From Robbsia betulipollinis (GTDB lineage Bacteria; Pseudomonadota; Gammaproteobacteria; Burkholderiales; Burkholderiaceae), in the NCBI RefSeq assembly GCF_026624755.1, contig NZ_JAPMXC010000011.1, forward strand, positions 50,435-114,434: DNA of 64,000 bases. Reading direction: 5' to 3'. Of the stretch, positions 59,212 through 64,000 are shown in pieces. Numbering within the stretch: position 1 is the stretch's first letter; each line of letters opens with the position of its first letter. The notes beneath the pieces were generated by a model. That model was not told where the DNA came from. It worked only from the letters and a program-made list of their open reading frames with translations, and did no database searches. The translations under genes and the position numbers were made by a program.

Positions 59212-61785
59212 CTACACGACGTACCAATGCGGCGTGGACGTGGTCGCCACATATTGCAGACGAACGCTCCCCCTCGCACTGCCGGGGATCACGTACGTCG
59301 ATGCACCGTCGATCAGTACCCCATTGCCATTGACCGTCACCGTGTTGGCCGTTGCGTCGACCTTCTTGATGACATGCACCTCCCCATCGAAAGGCGTGGC
59401 AGGAAGCATGACCGTACCCGCCGCCGCGGTCGCATCGATCGCCACCAGGAAATCGGCGATCGTCACCGCGGTGGTCGCGCCGCCGGTGGCGGTGGTCGTC
59501 ACGAATGTGCGACCGGCTTGGCGCAGGCCGGACGCAAGGAAGAACGGGTCCAGCGACGCTGGATGCTGATGCGGGTTGTACTCCGCCAGTGACCCGAAAT
59601 TCACCATCGGGGCGATGATGTAGACCTTGGAACCGGTCGCGCTGCAATTGACGCCCGTTTCCGTAACGGTCACGCCCTTCGCGAAAACCTTTCCGCTGAA
59701 TACCGTGGGCTGGAAGGTGAGTCCGCCGTCCGTACCAACGCCAGTCGCCAGATAGTCATTCTTCGCCGCACTCGTCGAGACATAAACACCGCACGACCCA
59801 GCCGTGTAAATCGAGTAATACAAACCCTGCTGACCATCCGCGACATTGTTTGCCGAAATCGACATGTATAGCGACATGGGAGCGACATTTGTTGCACTGC
59901 CGGTGCTCGTGACCTCGATGATCAGTGGGTTACTCCCGACCATCCGAGAGATGTTCTCTGGGATGACAAGTGTGACGCCGGCCGCCAACCAGTTCTGATA
60001 CGTATCGATTTTCGCCGATCCGGGATACGACGAATTCGAATTGTATATCGACCACCCGCCGCCATTTGCTGACAAGCAATTTCCTGCGATACCCAATCCC
60101 ATAGACGCCGAATAAGCGTTCGTCCCCACGGCGATGTTTCCGACTTTGGGGGCACGCGTTTTTGTCGCCGGATCCGAACGGTCTGCCAACGCATTCAGAT
60201 TGCGCAGCCATGCAATGTTTGTTTTATACGAGCTATCGTTCGTAATGTACGAAACGTCGACGTTCGTTAAACGGAACATCGAGAAATCGGAGTTGGTCGT
60301 ATTCGACGGAAAGCCGCTGAATTGTGCCGAATAGGTACCGGTGCCACCAGTCGGCGAGATTTCTCCAGGTCCGGACGGCTCCACTCGGAATTGGCTAACG
60401 ATACCGAGGCGGCCACACGAATACATATTGCGCTTACTGTTTGCAAACAGCGCATCGGGAAGGCTGTGCGCCAGCTCGAAAGCGGACGTGCCAACGGGAT
60501 AGGCATAGTACGTACCACCAGCAACGCAGTCGATAAGATTGATCGAGCTACGGGCCATGAAAATCCAGGCCTCGCTGAGCGATTCAATCGACATCTGCAG
60601 TCCTTCGATCGAGATGCCCTTATAGGTGCCGGTACCCGAGTAACTGCACTGATACCAACCCACCGGCGTATGGTATTGATGGTAACGAATGATGGTTCCG
60701 GAAAAGCCATCTTCACACAGCAATTCGGATGCGAAGTAACCGTCCGATCCACCGCCAATAAAGAAGTTGTCTTGTCCGTTTTGAATCCAGAATCGACCGG
60801 CGCAACCGCCCTGAATGGAGCAATTGTCGAAAACAATATGCCCCACGTAAGCATTGCAGGTAACTCCGAATTTGCCATACAGCGTATTGACATTCTTCAG
60901 GCCGCATCGATTCGTAACAGAAATACCTGCAAGGCCAGGGGCCCATGCAGAGTAGGGCAGCACATCGGTATGCCATACAAATCCTGAGGGAACGGTGAGC
61001 TGCCCGCCCGAGATCAGGGTTGGCGACGTGACCGTGGTAGGCCATTTGGTGTCGGCCATCATGACCACGGAGAGATCCTGCAACAGCTGATCCGTATCGC
61101 TGAGAATCAAACCCGCCGCAAGATCCACGATAGTGGTCGGAGCCCAATTGAGCTGCGTAGCGAACATATTGTCCAGCGATGCGCCATCACCGTACGTGAG
61201 CCGCACGCCTTTCAACGTGACGCTGGAGCCCAAACGGTACGATCCTGCGCGGCCCACGATATGCAGGGCACGACCAGCAGCAGCAGCGAAATTCGATGCT
61301 GCTTGCAACGCCGGCGAAAAGTCCGTACTCGGATGGTAGGTGCCGAAACTTGACGTCGGATTCAATGGCGTGCCAGCAGCGCCGGAAGGATACGTCATCC
61401 CGAACCACGACGTTTTCACATCCCCATGGGGAATATCGCGCAGCACAAAGCCGCCGGCCGTCGTCGCGAATACTGTGCCCTCGTCCGCCGTGTAGGTGGT
61501 GCCACTGCCTGGAACGACGTAGACGCCTTCGCCGCCACCGCCGTCGCCGACGTAGTTATAGCCACGCCACTTTACCCGCGGATACGTTGGGCCGGCGGCT
61601 GCCTTCATTTGCGCAACGGTATCGTAGGTCTTCCACAACGCGAGCGAATTGTAGGAAAGCTGCGAAAGCTGCGCCGTGGTCAGAGAAACCAGTGAACCCG
61701 ACTGGTTCGCCAATACCTGCTCGCTGCCCGTGGGCGTCGTGCCGGCGGCGTAGGTCGAGGGATCGTTGCTTGTAGACGTTGCCAT
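59212..61785 (-). CDS. Phage tail-spike protein 2 (paralogue of tail spike 1)
   Basis: An 857-residue tail spike closely related to the one at 54294-56849: the same anchor (SNDPSTYAAGTTPTGSEQVLANQSGSLVSLTTAQLSQLSYNS, LALWKTYDTVAQMKAAAGPTYPRVKWRGYNYVGDGGGGEG), the same beta-helix landmarks (GGCAGRFWIQNGQDNFFIGGGSDG, YHQYHTPVGWYQC) and the same type of C-terminal cap (NTVTVNGNGVLIDGASTYVIPGSARGSVRLQYV). The two differ mainly in the middle and in the C-terminal third. The leader just before both starts is almost identical (GTGATG...CATGATG-type context). The duplication suggests a twin-spike particle or alternative receptor use. The start at 61785 lacks a strong ribosome site. Confidence 0.85.
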   Translation of the reverse strand: MATSTSNDPSTYAAGTTPTGSEQVLANQSGSLVSLTTAQLSQLSYNSLALWKTYDTVAQMKAAAGPTYPRVKWRGYNYVGDGGGGEGVYVVPGSGTTYTADEGTVFATTAGGFVLRDIPHGDVKTSWFGMTYPSGAAGTPLNPTSSFGTYHPSTDFSPALQAASNFAAAAGRALHIVGRAGSYRLGSSVTLKGVRLTYGDGASLDNMFATQLNWAPTTIVDLAAGLILSDTDQLLQDLSVVMMADTKWPTTVTSPTLISGGQLTVPSGFVWHTDVLPYSAWAPGLAGISVTNRCGLKNVNTLYGKFGVTCNAYVGHIVFDNCSIQGGCAGRFWIQNGQDNFFIGGGSDGYFASELLCEDGFSGTIIRYHQYHTPVGWYQCSYSGTGTYKGISIEGLQMSIESLSEAWIFMARSSINLIDCVAGGTYYAYPVGTSAFELAHSLPDALFANSKRNMYSCGRLGIVSQFRVEPSGPGEISPTGGTGTYSAQFSGFPSNTTNSDFSMFRLTNVDVSYITNDSSYKTNIAWLRNLNALADRSDPATKTRAPKVGNIAVGTNAYSASMGLGIAGNCLSANGGGWSIYNSNSSYPGSAKIDTYQNWLAAGVTLVIPENISRMVGSNPLIIEVTSTGSATNVAPMSLYMSISANNVADGQQGLYYSIYTAGSCGVYVSTSAAKNDYLATGVGTDGGLTFQPTVFSGKVFAKGVTVTETGVNCSATGSKVYIIAPMVNFGSLAEYNPHQHPASLDPFFLASGLRQAGRTFVTTTATGGATTAVTIADFLVAIDATAAAGTVMLPATPFDGEVHVIKKVDATANTVTVNGNGVLIDGASTYVIPGSARGSVRLQYVATTSTPHWYVV

Positions 61786-61845
61786 GATGTGATGCTCCGG
61801 TGGGGGTGCTGTTTGCGTTCGATGAGAAACGCATAGACGAAAAAA

Positions 61846-61863
61846 AACCGCCGATGGGCGGTT
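61846..61863 (-). terminator. Intrinsic terminator before tail spike 2
   Basis: A perfect 7-bp stem (AACCGCC / GGCGGTT, 4-nt loop) followed on the minus strand by a run of T. It separates the late-regulator-like gene from the tail-spike and lysis genes, the position of tR' in lambdoid phages. Confidence 0.85.
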
Positions 61864-62022
61864 GGTGTTAAAACGTGAAAATTTCAAAACAGGGACGGAA
61901 CATATATCGCTCCCGACCCACAAACGAGAAAATCGACTGTCGCATTTACCAGGCATGCCTTTGCTGCCGTAAGGCAGCGGGAGGGGCACGCGGTAACGCG
62001 GCAATCGGTCATCTGGAATTCA

Positions 62023-62439
62023 CTATATAACTGGTTCGTACAACTCACAAGCCTTATTTTTTACCTTGGATAATTTTTTTTGATTCGATAACGAGTTTTC
62101 CATATCACGTCGAGCATTCGCGAGCGCAAACTCCAGTGTATGTGCACGCAGCCGGGCGTGATGTTCACGCCACATATACGTGCGCAATTGCCCGAAATTC
62201 ATATTTTGTACATACCATGCTTTCAACAAAGCTTTGGTAACGGGATTCGGTATCTCGCGCCAGGCTCGCTCGATTGCCCAGGCGTCTGCCTCGTCATGCA
62301 CGAACGGCGCCGTCGACGCACGGGTTCCCTGATCACGCAGCGCGATGAACCATTGTGCCCACACCGCGCACGTGCTGGCCTTGAACCGTGGGGACCGCAC
62401 CACGCCGCCCCAATTTTGCATCCGGTCTTCCATTGTCAT
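62023..62439 (-). CDS. Phage late-regulator-like protein (antiterminator-type candidate)
   Basis: A 138-residue basic protein: MTMEDRMQNWGGVVRSPRFKAS, then VWAQWFIALRDQG, WAIERAWREIPNPVTKALLKAWYVQNMNFGQLRTYMWREHHARLRAHTLEFALANARRD. The helix-turn-helix-like AKALLKAWYVQNMNFGQLRTYMWREH stretch resembles phage late-transcription regulators of the Q/RinA/ArpU type, which stand between early and late genes. The start at 62439 has GGGAGA 7 nt upstream; a longer frame to 62559 begins inside the promoter -10 and is excluded. Transcribed from the CI-controlled right-end promoter. Function inferred from context. Confidence 0.55.
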   Translation of the reverse strand: MTMEDRMQNWGGVVRSPRFKASTCAVWAQWFIALRDQGTRASTAPFVHDEADAWAIERAWREIPNPVTKALLKAWYVQNMNFGQLRTYMWREHHARLRAHTLEFALANARRDMENSLSNQKKLSKVKNKACELYEPVI

Positions 62440-62557
62440 TGCTTTTCTCCCGAAGGTATCGACGCGTGGAAAAGCGAGCTGTCGGGCCCCATCGCGCACC
62501 GTCCACGCATGTTTCGATTCGTCTTTCGCGTCGATTCGTGCTATCGTCCACAAATGC

Positions 62558-62586
62558 ATTAAACACTACGTTTATCAAAAAGACAA
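62558..62586 (-). promoter_or_regulatory. Right-end promoter with CI-type operator
   Basis: On the minus strand TTGTCT (62586-62581), exactly 17 bp, TTTAAT (62563-62558). The 15-mer TAAACACTACGTTTA (62560-62574) covers the first four -10 bases, the same geometry as at the left end. It points leftward into the regulator-tail spike-lysis genes. The same operator also lies 20-30 bp before the repressor's own start, allowing autoregulation. Confidence 0.75.
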
Positions 62587-62591
62587 ACAAA

Positions 62592-63338
62592 ATGTGTAAC
62601 AACAATTTGTTTAAATACGCGATGATTCCTGCTATGCACGAGACCATGACGCGCCTGTACCAGGCGGCAGCGCAATTGACGTCCGCGACGGGACAGTCGT
62701 CGCTCGCCGCGCTGATGAACCATTCGCCGCAAACCCTGAACAACTGGGAGAGCCGCGGCATGTCCCAAAAAGGCATGCTGGAAGCCGAGAGGATGATCGG
62801 TTGCAGCGCGGTGTGGCTCAAAACGGGCGAAGGCCCGATGATCGTGTCCGCGCAGACGCGGGACGCAGCCAGTACGCGGCAGCCCCCTTCGCTTCCGGAC
62901 CGTAACGTGGGGCACGCTACCATCGGCGAGACACGCCTGCCGGTGATCAGCTATGTGCAGGCAGGAAAGATGACGGAGATGCGGGATCCGTTCTCCACCG
63001 GGGACGTCTTCGATTTTTTATTGACGGATCTTGACCTGCCGGAAAGCGCGTTCTGCCTAGTGATTCGAGGTGAATCGATGTCGCCGGAATTTCACGAAGG
63101 CGACCGGATCGTCATCGATCCGGAGCTTGCGCCGCGTCCGGGGGACTTTGTCGTGGCGAAGAACGGCTCGCAGGACGCGACATTCAAGAAATACCGGCCG
63201 CGCGGGGTAAGCCTGACGGGTCAGGAAGTGTTTGAGCTTGCGCCGTTGAACGATGACTACCCCACGCTGCGCAGCGATACCGAACCGCTGCAGATCATTG
63301 GCGTGATGGTCGAGCATCGGCGCTATAGAAAAAAGTGA
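62592..63338 (+). CDS. Prophage repressor, CI/LexA-like S24 family
   Basis: About 248 residues. An N-terminal helix-turn-helix region (QLTSATGQSSLAALMNHSPQTLNNWESRG) is followed by a linker and an S24 peptidase domain: LPVISYVQAGKMTEM has the Ala-Gly self-cleavage site, CLVIRGESMSPEFHEGDRIVIDPEL the catalytic Ser, and DFVVAKNGSQDATFKKYR the general-base Lys. So it should be a RecA-sensitive repressor, inactivated by DNA damage. The exact start is uncertain: ATG 62592 is used, with other ATGs at 62622 and 62634; no clear ribosome site. Divergent from the late-regulator-like gene across the shared operator. No cro, N, O or P gene lies between. Confidence 0.88.
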   Translation: MCNNNLFKYAMIPAMHETMTRLYQAAAQLTSATGQSSLAALMNHSPQTLNNWESRGMSQKGMLEAERMIGCSAVWLKTGEGPMIVSAQTRDAASTRQPPSLPDRNVGHATIGETRLPVISYVQAGKMTEMRDPFSTGDVFDFLLTDLDLPESAFCLVIRGESMSPEFHEGDRIVIDPELAPRPGDFVVAKNGSQDATFKKYRPRGVSLTGQEVFELAPLNDDYPTLRSDTEPLQIIGVMVEHRRYRKK

Positions 63339-63426
63339 GCGTGATTCGATAAAAGTAAGCGGACTGACCATGCCTCGAAACGACGTATAGCAGAGACGTT
63401 GGATAATCTGTTGAACGGAGGTCAAG

Positions 63427-63705
63427 ATGGTCGAAAAGAACGTACCGAATTGTCGCTACACAGAGGAATTTCGCACTTAAGCGACAAGGTTGGCCAATTC
63501 TGTGGGGCATAACGAGGCGGCACGCCGCCTTGAGGTGCCGGTGGCGACGATTAGCAACTGGGCGCGTAAGCGGGCGTCTCTGGCGCAGCCCCGGCCGCCA
63601 CCCGCGTGAAGCCGGGTGTGTCAGAGATGGAGGCCGAGATCAGCCGGCTTCGCGAGGAACCGGCGAGCGCGAAGCTCGATATGGAATCTTGTCAAAAGCG
63701 ACGGT
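63427..63705 (+). pseudogene. Remnant of an IS3-family transposase orfA
   Basis: A decayed orfA. From ATG 63427 it reads MVEKNVPNCRYTEEFRT, then a TAA stop at 63478, then in the same frame ATRLANSVGHNEAARRLEVPVATISNWARKRASLAQ, the classic helix-turn-helix head of IS3/IS911-type orfA. A stop and frame change near 63603 shift the rest (VSEMEAEISRLREE, the leucine-zipper part) into another frame. The sequence breaks off at the start of the IS30-type element. No function expected. Confidence 0.75.
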
Positions 63706-64000
63706 AGGTTCAATGGGTCGTTGCAACACCTTCATATTAATATCGAATGAAGGAGGGTTGACGAATGACACAAATGGGACGGCCTGGGTTGCCGACAGAA
63801 GGCAAAGTGGAGGTTTGGCGGCGGTGGCGCGCAGGTGAATCGTTTCTTGGGATCGGCAAGGCCATAGGCAAGCCCGCCGGGTCGATCTACGGCGTAATCC
63901 GGCTATGCGGGGGTTACACCCCTGCTCCGCGTAAGCGATCGCTGCGGGCATTGACCTTGAGTGAACGTGAAGAGATCTCGCGTGGCGTGTCAGCCGGGCT
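63706..64000 (+). mobile_element. Left end of an IS30-family insertion sequence (continues past the window)
   Basis: The element begins near 63706 within the IS3 orfA remnant. The exact left inverted repeat (probably starting around GGTTCAATGGGTCGTTGC) cannot be fixed without the right end. It carries the transposase gene below. Confidence 0.6.
63765..64000 (+). CDS. IS30-family transposase, N-terminal part (truncated by window end)
   Basis: The first 78 residues of an IS30-family transposase: GRPGLPTEGKVEVWRRWRAGESFLGIGKAIGKPAGSIYGVI is the N-terminal helix-turn-helix, followed by the RALTLSEREEISRGVSAG lead-in to a second one. A strong AAGGAGG ribosome site precedes ATG 63765. The catalytic DDE domain lies beyond the window. 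Confidence 0.8.
   Translation, partial: MTQMGRPGLPTEGKVEVWRRWRAGESFLGIGKAIGKPAGSIYGVIRLCGGYTPAPRKRSLRALTLSEREEISRGVSAG

Larger units (their letters stand above)
53865..63338. mobile_element. Prophage-derived lysis/tail-spike module
   Basis: A 9.5-kb block from the left repressor-controlled promoter to the end of the repressor gene. It holds phage lysis genes, two tail-spike genes, a late-regulator-like gene and a CI-type repressor, all but the repressor and one small left-end gene on the minus strand. Matching operators (15-mer TAAACACTAYGTTTA) lie at both ends. No integrase, replication, head, terminase or tail genes and no direct-repeat attachment sites were found. The right side ends in insertion-sequence remnants. 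Either a deletion remnant or a deliberately small, maintained module. Confidence 0.7.

Noticed and set aside
62439..62559. Upstream start at 62559 for the late-regulator-like gene
   Set aside because: It lies within the -10 box of the promoter, so it cannot be on the transcript; the ATG at 62439 has a good ribosome site.

Overview
This is about 64 kb of high-GC DNA from a beta-proteobacterium, most likely a Burkholderia-type (Burkholderiaceae) chromosome. The pointers are an rbsBACRKD ribose operon with an internal lacI-type gene, DUF4148 and DUF2917 small proteins, a MocR regulator divergent from DUF2917, a dolP-diaA-yraN-rsmI block, gluconate-dehydrogenase-type membrane oxidases, and codon use strongly biased to G/C at third positions. 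Species cannot be named from the sequence alone.

Layout. 0-3 kb: two MFS carriers and a 15/17-bp tandem repeat. 3.2-9.6 kb: ribose operator, ABC importer, regulator, kinase and pyranase, linked by 4-bp ATGA overlaps. 9.6-10.8 kb: a truncated LysR gene abutting a VapBC-like toxin-antitoxin pair with a large palindromic control site. 10.9-12.2 kb: small stress-type membrane proteins. 12.5-17.9 kb: a soluble PAS chemoreceptor, a dehydrogenase, a phosphatase, an acetyltransferase, and a DUF2917/MocR pair. 18-22.2 kb: a three-subunit membrane-linked flavocytochrome oxidase of the gluconate 2-dehydrogenase type. 22.4-25.2 kb: a marR-drug efflux-threonine aldolase run. 25-39 kb: assorted metabolic genes, a frameshifted DUF2252 gene, an alcohol dehydrogenase with unusual zinc sites, a RES-type toxin-antitoxin pair, an AT-rich orphan membrane gene and a tRNA-Ala(CGC). 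39.8-44.4 kb: cytochrome c, dolP, diaA, yraN, rsmI and rlpA-like envelope and translation genes. 45-53.7 kb: metabolic genes, including paired D- and L-2-hydroxyglutarate-type dehydrogenases and a second-type aspartate carbamoyltransferase with an extra N-terminal helix-turn-helix-like segment.

53.8-63.4 kb is the most unusual part. It is a compact prophage-derived module with a self-cleaving CI-type repressor, a small phage regulator-like gene, a lambda-R-type endolysin, holin-like membrane proteins, and two paralogous tail-spike genes. There is no integrase, replication, capsid, terminase or tail-tube gene in the window. Inward-facing promoters with the same architecture stand at both ends: TTGWCT, 17 bp, TTTAAT. 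Each carries the same 15-bp operator (TAAACACTAYGTTTA) in the same position over its -10. Three strong intrinsic terminators interrupt the leftward operon, which suggests antitermination control. The whole looks like a minimal circuit in which one repressor gates lysis plus tail-spike production.

The right edge (63.4-64 kb) is insertion-sequence debris: a broken IS3-type orfA interrupted by the start of an IS30-family element that runs off the window, so sequence beyond the window could hold more of the phage.
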